Assembly (NCBI GenBank): GCA_003864495.1
Contig: ML133420.1
Span: forward strand, 2,171,238-2,235,237
Length of the DNA stretch: 64,000 nucleotides
From: Nemopilema nomurai
Taxonomy: Eukaryota; Cnidaria; Scyphozoa; Rhizostomeae; Rhizostomatidae
Direction: 5' to 3'
Below, piece by piece: positions 13,701 through 25,532 of this stretch. Position 1 is the stretch's first letter, and each line of letters begins with the position of its first letter. Under the pieces are notes generated by a model. It had not been told where the DNA came from, made no database searches, and saw only the letters and a list, made by a program, of their open reading frames with translations. A program made the position numbers and the translations under genes.

Positions 13701-16700
13701 ACAATACTGCGTCATCTACCCCTTCTCCGTCACCAACTGCAACCGATGCGCCGCGTTATTCAGGGCAGCTGCCGGTGGTAAACGTGACAACTGGCCTACC
13801 ATTTACGTACGTAATCACACGCAATACGTTCACGGACGCAAGAGATGGCGATACGCGGTCTTTGATACTCTCAGTCACAAAGACTGATGGCTCACCACTT
13901 ACCTACGCTTCACCAATACAGTTCAATTCAAGCAATCAAGTTTTGACTGGGATATTCCATGAAGATATTCTACAGGGGAATTTGCTTAAATACTATCATT
14001 ATACTTTGACAGCAACGAACTCGAGAAATCTCAAGACATCTGTCCCTTTAACAGTCAAGGCAGAAAAGAACCAAAACAAGCCAGGAATTATCGTTACTAC
14101 TTCGGCCAACAGTTCTACAGCCAAACAACGTCCCATCTCAAATTGGCAGCTGATTTCCTACGGTTACTTTCTAGCTATATCCCCAATTCGTTTGTAACTG
14201 ACTTCTCCGTCATATCGTTCACACATACCTCAAATAATGTTGGGCAAACAACTGTTACTTGGACTTTCAACAAAGTCAATGGCTCTGTATGCAATAGTAC
14301 CACGCTGAAGAATGTCCAGTCTTTGCTGAACACACCTGATGGCCAAATAAACCCAAATTTCATTACTGCAATGTCTCCAAATTTCATCGTGTTTGCTTCT
14401 ACAAGCGATCGGGCGAACAACTGTGACAACCGGTCCACTTCCATTAGTGCAATCACTTCAGCATTACGAATAGCCCCAAGTTCGTCCTTCCCTTTGCTCA
14501 ATTCCCAATATCTGAGCTCAACTGTCAACACCAACACTCCTCCAAAGGTAACAAGCAAGATACTTCCACTCTTTGCATACTTCTGCTCCAGATTCTCCTA
14601 CACAATTCCCAATGATCTGTTCCGCGATGATGAGGATGGGGACACTCGTAGTCTGAGGCTCCGACTTGAGACCCATGACAGAAAGGTAGTTAGGACGTCT
14701 TCGTGGCTGCAATACAGCGATTCCTCTAAAGTTTTATACGGAATCCTCAAGATAGATGACTTTTACAGAAAACCTAGTGGAGGATACAGGTTCTACCTTA
14801 TAGCAGCTGACAAACAGGGCCTCGAAGTCAGCACAGATTTCACAGTCACGATTCCTGATTCCCCTTTAAACTATAACCATATCGCCACTATGAGTGTTAA
14901 CAGGGTATTTGGCGACTCCGTTCCAGATGTAAACGAGCAGCTTTTAATTGGCACAAAGATATTAGAATACTTTCAAGACTCAAACACCAATAGCATCAAT
15001 GTGATTTCGTACCAGAGGTCCCAGACAGGCAACAGTGCCACGATGCAGTGGAGCAACTGTAGTATAGCTTACAATCCTTGCCCGGTCGCAGAGCTATCAG
15101 CCTTGGTGCGCAAGATGACTGATGCCAGCGGGAGAGTGACAAGTGGTTTTGTCAACGCCATGTTGCCTCATTATTCAATACAGCATCTGAATGTCAAGAA
15201 ACTTCACCCGTGCAACACAACCGAGTATACCAGTACCATCTCGACAGTCTCCATTGCTCCAAGCCCGTCACTAGCCCCACACATTCCGCCTGTTCTACAA
15301 AAGCCTTTAGATAGAGTAAACATTAGTTGGTGTGCGCCATTACAGTTGCAAATTCCCGAGAAAATGTTCTCTGATGTTTATGATGGAGCGACTAGAAATC
15401 TTTCTATAAGAGTATTGAATGTTGATGGCTCATCAATACCCAGACAATACTGGCTGCGATTTGACACAAAAACACAGACAATTCTCGCATTCCCAACGCT
15501 AAACGATCTTTTGCCCTATGAAACAAAGCAATTTCTCTTAACTGCGACAAACCGAAAAAACTTGACAACAGCTGCGAACATAACAGTGGTAGCTGCGAAG
15601 GCGAAACCGAACCCAAACCACCAAATAAAAGTAACCGCGTCAGCGTATGTCGACACAACGGTAGCAGACGTTGACATAAGAATCCTGATATGGAGCAAGA
15701 TGAAAACATACTTCAAGTCAAGCAACACCGAACTGATATCTTTTTCCAACTACTCTAGGTCAGTGTCAATGCCATCCCGAGTCCTTTTCACGTTCAGTTA
15801 CTGCTTCCTGACCGAGGATGCGTGCAACAGATCAGAGTTGGATGAGCTCCTGCCCAAGCTGCTTGCGGCCCCCGGCCTCATAAACTCGCAGTTTGTCGTC
15901 GCCTTCAGCCCTGAGATCGTGCTCACTGATGTTGTTGTTGAGCACGTGGGACGCTGCGTGTCTTACACATTGGCACCGTCGCTGTCACAAGCTACAACTT
16001 ATGTTCCAGTGACAAGCAGTGTTCACGTTGTCCCAACAAACCAGCCGCCACTAGTGCTGCAAGACATTGGCACATTGAACGTCGACGCTTGCAGCGTTTT
16101 TTACTACGTCATACCGGAGAGAGCCTTCTATGACGTGGAAGACGGCCTTACCCAACATTTGCGGCTGTCGGTTACAAATGCTAACGGCGCGAAACTTGCT
16201 AATGATTCATGGATCACATTTGATTCAACAACAAGGGTGCTGAAAGGTGTCTACTCAACCGATGTTCCTCCAATCTTCAATTCGTCCTGACTGCCACTGA
16301 TAAAGGAGGGCTGAAGGCAACCCAGACAATTAGATTTAGTATTCAAGGCCTCGTTAGTCCGGTATTTTTCACGGTGAATACTCGAGCAGTTGACTACTCA
16401 GGCAAAGGCTCTCGTGCAGAGATCCTGGAACAGTTTAGCAGAAAGCTGGCTTCGTATCTAGGTGGTCCTGTGCAGATTATGTCCTTCAACAAAACAGCAA
16501 ACCAGACTCTGGTGATCTCTTGGACTATTTGCAGCCAAAACGAATGGTGCAATGCCACTGCATTTGCTGAAATCCAAAACAAGCTGCTTCTTACAGAGAC
16601 AGTTTTGAATCCGAATCTGGTGATTGCCCTAGGGCCTACAATCATGATAACGCAAGTGAACATTCAAAGTGTTGACTCCTGTCCATCATTAGTGTCATCT

Positions 16701-19700
16701 CTGTCAGCTATGACACCTACAATAGCCATTCCTACAGCTGCATTCACGTCCTTGCAGCTTTCTTCAACAGTTACGATGCCGAATACTCCGCCAATCTTCG
16801 TGAAATCGATTCCTACATTACAGATCAACTCATGTAAGCCGTTTTCGATGCAACTGCCAGCTGATCTTTGCTTTGACAGAGAGGATGGACTAAACCGTGC
16901 CCTCCTTTCAGTTGCTTATAAAAACGGAACACAGCTTTCCGAATCTTCACTTCTGCAGTTTAACACAACAAGCCGAACAATTTATGGCATCTTGAAGCTG
17001 TCAGACATATCATCTGGCGGACATCTACGAGAACAGTTCGCCGTTTTCTGCCACGACTCGAAAGGGCTGTTCACTTCTAAAGAGCTGGTACTGAACGTGA
17101 CTGACTCTTCGAGAAATGAAACTGGGTATTCGCTTACGTTCCACAGCTACATATACCCCCTCTCAACGATGAGAAATGTCGACGTCCAGCTAATCTGGAT
17201 ACGAAAGCTTCAGAAATACATCGATCATCCAGTTGCCAGTTTGATACAGTTTCAAGAATTCAACCGACTGTCATCCATCCAAGCAACACTTACAATTCGT
17301 CTGTGCAGTCTTGATATGTGCAACTCCTCGCTGACGCAATTTCTACGCAATAAAATCTTTTCAACATTTCCTGACCTCAACCCATTGTTTGTTAGCGCTA
17401 TGATACCGGAGTTCAGCCTCGTTTCAAGCTCACTTACTGCTCCATCGCTAATCAGTTGTCCAATCCTAAGCTCGATTAGACCCCAGACTTCCTTTAACAT
17501 TCCATTGGCAAGCTCTATTGTTTACACGAGACCTGTTAGTGCCTTAAAGAGCATACTGTCAATTAACATCTCGCTGTGCAATCATTTTGTATACAACGTG
17601 CCGGAGGATGTTTTCTACGACTCAGTGGAAGGCTACACATCCAATTTAACTGTATCTATTCACTACGAAAATGGAAGTTTTGTAGGCCAAGATTACTGGG
17701 TGACATATGACCATGCTGCATCAACAATCACTGGCTATGCAGTTCAAGATGATGTACTACGTGGCCCAAATAGACTACGTTTCAAACTAATTGCTAGAAA
17801 CAGACAAGGAGGCACCGCAGAATCCCTTGTACTTCTGCATCTGTCACCCCCATACGGTGCTGTTAACAACGGCTTTGTCACCGAAGCAGACATATACAAA
17901 ACCTATAAGTCCAATGTCGAATTGATGATTGAAATATCTACGAAGATCAAAGCATACGTTGGCAAATCAACGGAGTCTGGCCTCGTATTCACCAAGTACA
18001 CGAAATACAATACCGCTAGGCCTAAAATCATGTTCACGTGGACGACATGCTCTCTGATTGAATCATGTGATCAAATACCTTCCAAGCAATCTCAAGCAAG
18101 ATACTCTTCTCAGGAACGATCTTAAACTTCCAATACATAACAGCGCTGGCTCCAAATATTCTTGTCACACAGGCAAGAATTGTCAATAGCAAAGGCTGCT
18201 CCAAAGCTCCTCAGTCGTCTTTTCCATCAACATACCTCGGACGTCCGACACAATCCGCTTTTCCAACGAGCCATATCTCAGTACCGACTTCATTCGTTCA
18301 AGAATCGTTTTTACATCGGCAATCAACACTGAACTATTGACACCAACTGGCGCCTCCACAGTGGTACTCCTGTCTTCAGTCATCCGCTCAGAACCAGTGG
18401 TGCAAGCTCCACTTGTGCCAGTCTTTGTAAGCCTATGTGGCTCTCTAAGGTTCAGAATACCAGAAAACACTTTTCTCGATAGCATCGATGGACGCACGAG
18501 AAATTTGACAGTCACAGCCATGCTTCAGAACTATTTACCAATCCCCCGCAGCTACTGGGTGAAATTTACGTCCATTTCTCAAACCCTGGACGCTCAACCT
18601 ACGCATGAAGCTTTGTCACGACAACCAGAAAACGGCTACACTTTCATAATCAGAGCTACAAACAGTAGAAATCAATATACAGAAACGCCACTTGTTCTGA
18701 AGATTCTGAATGACTCATTCCCTGCGCAACACAATGTATCTGTTTTGCTTGAAGAAGCCTCTTCCTCGATGCCCGTTTCTTTTGTTGATGTTATTTCTTT
18801 CCTGCGCAGCCGATTGAGTGCTTACTTTGGGGATGTGTCAAACAACAACATTGGAATTTTGCAGTACCGACAGAACGAATCCTCGGCTAAAGTATCGACT
18901 ATAACTTGGTATAATTGCTCACTCGCAAGATTTGGCTGCAACACGGACTTGCTTGATGTATATTTATCAAAGATTGTCACCAAGAACGGAGCTATTAATC
19001 CTGGCTTCATGACGGCATTTCAGCCCTTGTTCAAGGTAAACAGTGCGAGCAGAGCCGTAGCAGAACATTGTCCAGCATCTCATTCGTCCCTGTTGTCTCT
19101 TCCCTCACTACCAGTGTTTGATACCTCGACATTCTCAGCTCCCTTCAGTCATACCCCAATAACAGCAACAAGAACAACGACCTTCCCTATGATAGCATCT
19201 TCCTCTGCTGTGAAGCAGCTAAACTCAGCACCAGTCCCCACGCGACCATTGATCATTTCCGTGGACTACTGCCAGAAATTTCGCTATAGAATTCCGAATG
19301 ACGTCTTCTACGACATGCAAGATGGAGGCACTGATAATCTGGCTTTAGACCTTCTTTACCATGACGGCAACCCAGTCAATTGTAACACTACTGTCCAGAT
19401 AAATAGAACTCAAAGAGAACTATTTGGTACCATATTCACAGCCAGATGGAATGCCTCGCAGATATTTTTACTGAAGGCAACAGACAAGGATGGACTATCG
19501 GCAACAACCAACGTTTCTTTCGCATCAAGCGTCAGACCACAGTTCACAACATTTGCAGCAACATTTTCCATAACAATAACTCAGAGCGCTTGCTTTTCTA
19601 GAGTTCTTCAAGAGCTGAGCTCTAAACTGAGAACTTATCTCCACCCTTTGAGCATTGGCTTTGTTGCCTATAATTACAGCATTAAGAGTGATCACATGAG

Positions 19701-22700
19701 CGTCACGTGGACAGGGTGTTCCGCATTCGACTCTGTGTGTAATCAGAGTCTTGCTGATGGCATCAAGCGACAGGTGACCGAGAATGGCACAGTCAGAGCA
19801 GAACTGTATAACACTTTGCTTCCAGGTCTTAGACTGGAGTCTGTACAATTCACAGAGACCAAAGTCTGCAGTGAATCCGCAATCTCAATAAATATTTCAC
19901 TTTGCAATAAGCTGAACTATACTTTGAGTGAAGCATTGTACCAATCCACAGTAATAAACACATTCCAGAATGAAAGCCACCAGGCACTGAACTTTGAATT
20001 ACTAGCAAAAGATGGTCAATTGCTTAAGTGGATATATTTGGATAAAAACAGAATAATTGCCATTCCTATTTACAATGAGCTGAAAGGTAAACCAAGAACA
20101 GTTTTACAACTGAATGCAAAACTAAGCAATCGGATAATGAAAAGCTTGGATGTAGTGCTCCACCACTCTGATATAACAGCAGTCCAGATAAACTATACCA
20201 TCAGTTTCACAATGATCAGCTACAAACCTCTTGCCATAAATGACGTCACACTATTGGAGGCAATAAGAAAACCGATTGCAGAGTTTCTAAACGTGTCATC
20301 CAATGATGTGGTGGCGGTAAACTACAACAGGTCGAGAGCGTTCCCTGAAACAGTACAGTTACAAGTAACTCCATGCTCTACACTGCAAACGTGCAATTCA
20401 GCTCAGCAAGACTTGTTTACAAATGCACTCGCATTGGGAAATGGAGTTCCGACATACGGCATAGTGAAAGCCATGTTACCTGATTTTGTTCTCTTGAGAC
20501 TGGATGTAAACAACACAGGCCCATGTGGGAATAGGATCTTAGAGGACAATTCAACCAATGTATTGATCACAGTTCCGCTTTGCAGCAGGCTTTATGCTAT
20601 GACAAACAGCAGCATCATAGATAGAGGTGTCAACGTATCACGTAGATCACAATATGACCTGCTGGATACAAGTAAGCGAATCGTGAGTTCTGATTCATGG
20701 GTCCAGTTGGATAAGACTGCAAAGGTGATTTATGGAGTACCAACACAGGTGCTACTCAATGCACAACCAGTTGGAGGATACGCATTTATACTTAGAGTGA
20801 AAGATGATAGGGAAAGAATCAAAGATGTGAAGTTGAATATCACAATAATAGGAAGTAGAGCAAATTCAAATTATACCCAAACGATAATTTTTAGCAATCT
20901 TTACCCAAAAGATCTTCCTGACGCAAAAATTCTTCTCACATTTCGCGAAAAACTTTTGGGTTTACTGCAAAACGTTTCCTATCATGAAATCGCATTCATT
21001 TCGTACAGAAGGCAATTCGATGCAAGTCAGATGAGTACTGTGGAGTATACAAACTGCAGCCTACTCAATGAAGCGAATGTGTGCTCAAATAGAACAATTG
21101 ACATAATGTCCACGGCAATGATTGGTGGAAATGGACAACCATCACAAAGACTTCGAGCAGCAATGCAGCCAAACTTTACCGTTGTGAACATCATCGAGGA
21201 AAGCTCGCATCCTTGTAGGAATACCTCTAATCAGCCACCTAGAACTGGACAACAGTTTCCGCCATTTAATGTGTCGCTTTGTGCAAGACTAGAGTTCGCA
21301 GTACCAGATAATGCCTTTATAGATGCAGAAGACGGCAATGCATCATCGTTAGTCATGTATCTAAAAACTTTTGATGGAAAATCTCTTCCACTAAACAGCT
21401 GGATACAACTTGATCTGCGCACAAGAATGATATACGGAGTACCAACGTATGACGTCATAACACGAGCGCCAGTGAATGGGTATATATTCAGACTTGAGGC
21501 ACAGGATAGACACGGTGCAATGGCTTCAGTGCCGATCATAGTCAACACAAGTGGCAATACACCGAACAGAAGCGTCATCAATGTCCTCATGGAAACGCCC
21601 CTTCTTGAAAAGGCAACGATCGTAGAGGTTCAAAGAACGTTCCTAGCCATGTCTGCAAGATGCCTGAACGTTAAACAACAAGATATCGCAATCTGGAACT
21701 ACAAAATTATTGGTGGTACTAAGAGGCAAATCAATATATCGATTTTCTATAACTGTACGTATTCTGGAGATCAGTGCGACAATGGTATGACCAATGAGCT
21801 GCTGAAGAGGATATCCACAAACTCGACATACAAACTTTGCATGAATCCTGAATTCTCTGTTATAAAAGTCGATGTCACAATCAGGGAGTCTTGCAAGAAC
21901 GCCACCACAAACACGGCCCCATTGGCAACTGTTTCCTCGCTCCGAATCAATATAACAGCTTGCGGAGCTTTGTATTACAGAATACCGAATGATACCTTCA
22001 CAGATGCGGAGGATGGTGCAACTGTTATGAGCAGTCTAAGGCTTGTAAGTGCCAGCGGCATTTTGGTACAGAAAATAGATTTTGTGCAGTTAAACAAGAC
22101 GACGAACACCATATATGCTCTGTATTCGAGGACAATCAACATGACTCAGAGCCTCGTTCACAATTATTCTCTGGAGGCAGTCGATTCACAAGGCAAGAAA
22201 ACAAATTTGAGGGTGGCCGTCAGCGTACCTGAAAGGACGCAAAACGTTACCTACCATATCTGCATGGAAATGAGGCAGTATTATCTGGGTCTCCAGACGG
22301 ACGTTGATATCATTATAGACGTGACGCAGAGAATTGGCAGATTTCTTACCAACTCGTCCACAGACAAATCTATAGCGGTGAGAAGTTACAGTGTTTCGAA
22401 TGCATATCCAAGGGATATAAAGCTGTGTTTCACCAACTGCAGCTTTTTAGATGGTGGATGTCATGAATCGTCGGTGGAATTATTCAGAAGGCGCATTTTC
22501 CTCCGTGATGGCATTGTTAGTCAGCAGTTCCGCGTAGCTTTGGGCCCGGAGCTCGTAGTTACCGATGTATCCGATTCCTATGCAAGTCACTGCAAGATGT
22601 CCCCGGTGAAAACTACGATATTTCCAACTAGCGTCTTCTCAATAGCCTTAGCAACAAGCAGCATCGTTGCCACGCCGATTCATTACTGCCTTTCTGGGGG

Positions 22701-25532
22701 AAATACAGCGCCAAAGGTCATCAACAGTGTGGGATCATTAACAATTTACATAGGACGCCCGGTGGTGTATGACATTCCAAATGATGTAGCGTACGACAAA
22801 GAAGACGGATACTTGAAAGTCAACCTGACAAATATGGACCACACGGGGATAAACTCTGACTGGATTTACTTCGACGAGAAGTCCCAAAGGATAACCTTTT
22901 CAGCTCTTGAGTCCGAGAGAAAAAGATTAAAAAGCAAAGAGTATTTCAAATTGGTGGCGACCGACTCATGTGGCATCAGAGTGTACGACGTGCTAACAGT
23001 AACTGTTCTCGGGGAGGTCTCTTGTTGTTATGTAATCCAGCTTGAATCTTACCATGCGTATTCCAACTGGACAGGCAGTGTCGCAAAACAATATGAATTC
23101 TACAAAAAGCTTGTTTACAGTTTCAACGATACACGCAAAAGTTTACGACTCTACGGCATTGAGGACCTGTCTCAAAACCTGTCCAAGACGGGCGTACTGT
23201 TTACAAACTCTTCATTCACCAATGAGACGTGTGTTCATGAGCAGACGAATGCGTTGTTTGATGGCGTCTTTCACCAGAACGGCAGCGTTAAAGACGGCTT
23301 TATCTCCAACTTTGCAGAGTTCGGTGTTTCTAATGCTCGCATTGGCAACAGCAGCAACTGCAACAAGACCCTTCCATTAGTGATCCCCATACCGATTGCT
23401 CCGCCGGGGGCCGCGAAAGCACGGACGTTTGACGATTGGCTCTGGTATATTCTTCCGTTTATCATCCTTGCATTCCTTGTCATCTGCTGCTGCTTTTTGT
23501 TCTACTGGTGCGGGGCCTGTCGCCAGACATGCTGCGGTGGCGCAAAGAAAGCAGATGATTTGTTCTCTGCTGCAGCCGCGCAACCGATTCAGGAAGAGAT
23601 CTCCATGCCAACGACAGTCGACTTCGTCCAGGCTGAACAGCCTGGTGTTGCGGCTGTTGCTGCCAATGCGCTGCCTGATACCAATTTGTCGAGGAGTCCA
23701 TTTGATGACATCTACACGGATATAGATGGGACAATTAGGCACTCATCTGTCCCATCAATGCATAAAGTAAAAAAACTGTCTCCTTGGATGAAAGCAGCTA
23801 GGAAGTCGGAAGCACGTGACCCTCTTAATGATTCAGCAGGGATTCAGCCTATTGAAGAACCCATTGTTCAGAGTGCGGCCGCTCTCCCACAAGAAGCAGC
23901 ACCTGATTTGCCTGATGGACCAGTTTCCTCCGCAGCAGCTGCAATGCCCAGGTCGCCAGTGCCAGAGCAGCAAATGACAGCGACGTACTCTCCAAACACC
24001 CATCGCCGACCGAGTTACCTCGTTTCACCATCGTCATCTGCAATGTCCTTTGATGAGGCCCCGCAAATGTCCGCTTTAGCGCCAATGGCACAGGGTCCGG
24101 CTGAGAGGCCTTTTGTCAACGAAAACGACGTGCAAGCGGTTAGTCATGAGGGGTTGCAGGCGGCACCCGCCCCAGGCGCAAGCTCGCTGCCTAAGGAGCC
24201 TGTTACTGAATCGCTTCTGGGCCCTGCTAATGAGGGCCCGGTCGAATCTCAAGCCCTCCCTCTGCACCAACAGCCCTTATCGGGACCATTAATGCGACTG
24301 CCTTCAACACCAATTAACTCGATCTTTGAGGCACCCCCTCCTTACTCGCCTCCACGATTTTCTAAGAAACAGGTTAGGGTTACCAGAACAAGGCCGGCGA
24401 CTCAAATAGTAGAAAGACGGCCAACCAGAACGTTCATTCGCTTGCCGAAGCGCTTGTCATTTCCAAAAGTCAAGCAAAATCATGAGAGCTCAGCAGCCCC
24501 TTATATCCAAAGAACACGGTCGGTAGAAAGCCCGTTGAAGTACTATCCTCCGTTAGAATCAAAAGGCGAGAAAAAACGTAGATCTCTGAGGAAGCAAAAG
24601 GTTAATCCAACTCGAGTGTTGTTGAAAGAATCAAAACTCCTCCATCCGTATAGAAGTCTTGAAAGAGTCGAGAGATTTGCAAGTCCAACACATAAATCTC
24701 ACCATACGCGAAGTTTTGATTACTTGAATGACTACGGTACTGATGTCACTCCGATGGAAGGGTACGCCCCTAGAATGCCACGGTACGGAAGCAAAGACTT
24801 CTTGGACAAGATCTTACAAAGGACACAAGTGGGGCCGTGTCAGAGGATCAAGTGCCAGTGAAGATCAATGGAGTTGTCAAAGCCCCGGAAAAGTTGTTAA
24901 TGAAATGGCTAAAAGACGGGTCCTTACAAACTACAATAACTAATGCAGAGCCAAATATTGAGGATACATTTACCATTGTTGATGGACCGAGGCTGAGAGA
25001 GAAGTCTCCAACACGTTTGTCTTTGGGCAAAGCAACAAGAAAGGAGATTAGGGGACCGGTTTTCGAACAGGGACTGACTGACTCGGATGAGGTGTTTTCC
25101 TTACCGGATCAGCGTGGCAGTAGACGTAGTAGATGGAGAAAGAATCAAAGGTTCGGAGGCAGAAATATGCGGCATGATAACACAGCCTTAAGTGACATCG
25201 CCGAATCCACTGGGAAGTTATCTGAGGCTCTGAACAGTAGAGGCTATCCCTACTCGAAAGACCTATACGAATATGTCCAGACTGTTGTTCAGCCAAGGCA
25301 AGTGGACCAAATACGAAGACGCAGCCCATCGAGAGAGTATCTTGACTTCTCTGTTGATAATAGCATAACTGCAAGTCAAGGACAAAGGGGTAGTGGTGGA
25401 GGATTTGGGACTGGCCTAACTCGACAAAAGTCACGCAGAAGCATTAATGAGATATTATCAAGAATGTCCAGACGGCGAGAGCTGAAGAGAAAGAGGCGCG
25501 CGTTTGAAGTGAATGAGCTCCACGAGCTCTAA
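10706..25532 (+). CDS. Giant dystroglycan-like transmembrane receptor (broken by five single-base frameshifts)
   Basis: One uninterrupted coding exon of 14.8 kb. The start is the ATG at 10706, because the longer frame begins only with GTG and the ATG opens a signal peptide. The predicted product is about 4,943 aa: signal peptide, basic N-terminal region, then 17 SEA/S72-like modules alternating with 16 dystroglycan-type cadherin-like (CADG) modules, one membrane helix (23437-23508) and a cytoplasmic tail of about 670 aa with PPPYSPP. CADG modules show F.Y.IP...F.D.EDG.T..L, SW.QFD and LYG; SEA modules show W.NC...C and a terminal Cys, as in dystroglycan. N-glycosylation sequons are dense. Known family role: laminin-side matrix receptor linked to dystrophin; that role here is inference. 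The frame shifts by -1 near 14113, 16272, 18074, about 18190-18334 and 24832. With one base restored at each, 14,832 nt is exactly 4,944 codons. Typical dystroglycans are near 900 aa. A recent pseudogene is possible but less likely. Confidence 0.9.
11513..11524 (+). other. Furin-type cleavage motif RARR
   Basis: A basic cluster, KTRRLRARR followed by NIAAG, lies between the first SEA-type module and the first CADG module. Its last four residues (R-A-R-R) fit the furin consensus R-X-[KR]-R. Vertebrate alpha-dystroglycan is also processed by furin after its N-terminal domain. Cleavage here is inference. Confidence 0.5.
14111..14115 (+). other. Frameshift 1 in the dystroglycan-like gene
   Basis: The frame moves from frame 2 to frame 1 at AGTTC. 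Module 4 and this module (5) align over 48 residues with no gap if one T is assumed missing from the T run, so a lost base is more likely than an intron. Confidence 0.8.
16270..16275 (+). other. Frameshift 2 in the dystroglycan-like gene
   Basis: The frame moves from frame 1 to frame 3 at CCAATC, inside CADG module 7. The downstream frame continues the module with LQFVLTATDKGGL. One A missing from the A run explains it. Confidence 0.8.
18072..18076 (+). other. Frameshift 3 in the dystroglycan-like gene
   Basis: The frame moves from frame 3 to frame 2 at CAAAT in SEA module 10. The continuation ILNFQYITALAPNILVTQ matches the module pattern. One A missing from the A run explains it. Confidence 0.8.
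18187..18334 (+). other. Frameshift 4 in the dystroglycan-like gene (position uncertain)
   Basis: The frame moves from frame 2 to frame 1 somewhere in a Ser/Thr-rich linker. The run of five T at 18308-18312 is the best candidate, but the linker is not conserved so the site cannot be fixed. Confidence 0.6.
23437..23508 (+). other. Transmembrane helix of the dystroglycan-like protein
   Basis: 24 residues from WLWYILPF through IILAFLVICCCFLFYW, uncharged, followed by a Cys-rich juxtamembrane segment (CGACRQTCCGGAKK). It is the only strong hydrophobic helix after the signal peptide, which makes the protein type I. Confidence 0.9.
24334..24354 (+). other. PPPYSPP motif in the cytoplasmic tail
   Basis: The motif has the same PPPY-x-PP form as the extreme C-terminus of vertebrate beta-dystroglycan, which binds the dystrophin/utrophin WW-EF-ZZ region. 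Here about 390 further residues follow it, mostly basic, ending RKRRAFEVNELHEL. Confidence 0.75.
24829..24836 (+). other. Frameshift 5 in the dystroglycan-like gene
   Basis: At GTGGGGCC the frame moves from frame 1, which stops at 24861, to frame 3, which stays open to 25532. One G missing from the G run would join them. If the break is real, the tail ends about 220 residues early but still has PPPY. Confidence 0.65.

Larger units (their letters stand above)
11084..23390 (+). repeat. Protein-level tandem array: 17 SEA/S72 and 16 CADG modules
   Basis: Approximate SEA-type modules: 11084-11437, 11876-12235, 12626-12970, 13352-13700, 14078-14440, 14875-15220, 15610-15965, 16352-16690, 17125-17465, 17863-18205, 18728-19070, 19545-19875, 20180-20530, 20870-21220, 21566-21900, 22243-22600 and 23020-23380. 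One CADG module lies between each pair. Links between modules are Ser/Thr/Pro-rich. The pairs are diverged at DNA level, so the duplications are old. CADG 12 (about 19885-20160) and CADG 13 (about 20555-20850) have lost the acidic EDG segment and look degenerate. Boundaries are by eye. Confidence 0.85.

Noticed and set aside
14093..14112. A 20-bp GT-AG intron to explain the first frame break in the dystroglycan-like gene
   Set aside because: Too short for splicing, and the modules align without a gap if one T is added instead.
14111..24836. Programmed frameshifting in the dystroglycan-like gene
   Set aside because: Five sites of different sequence without slippery heptamers or a common structure; base-run errors are simpler.
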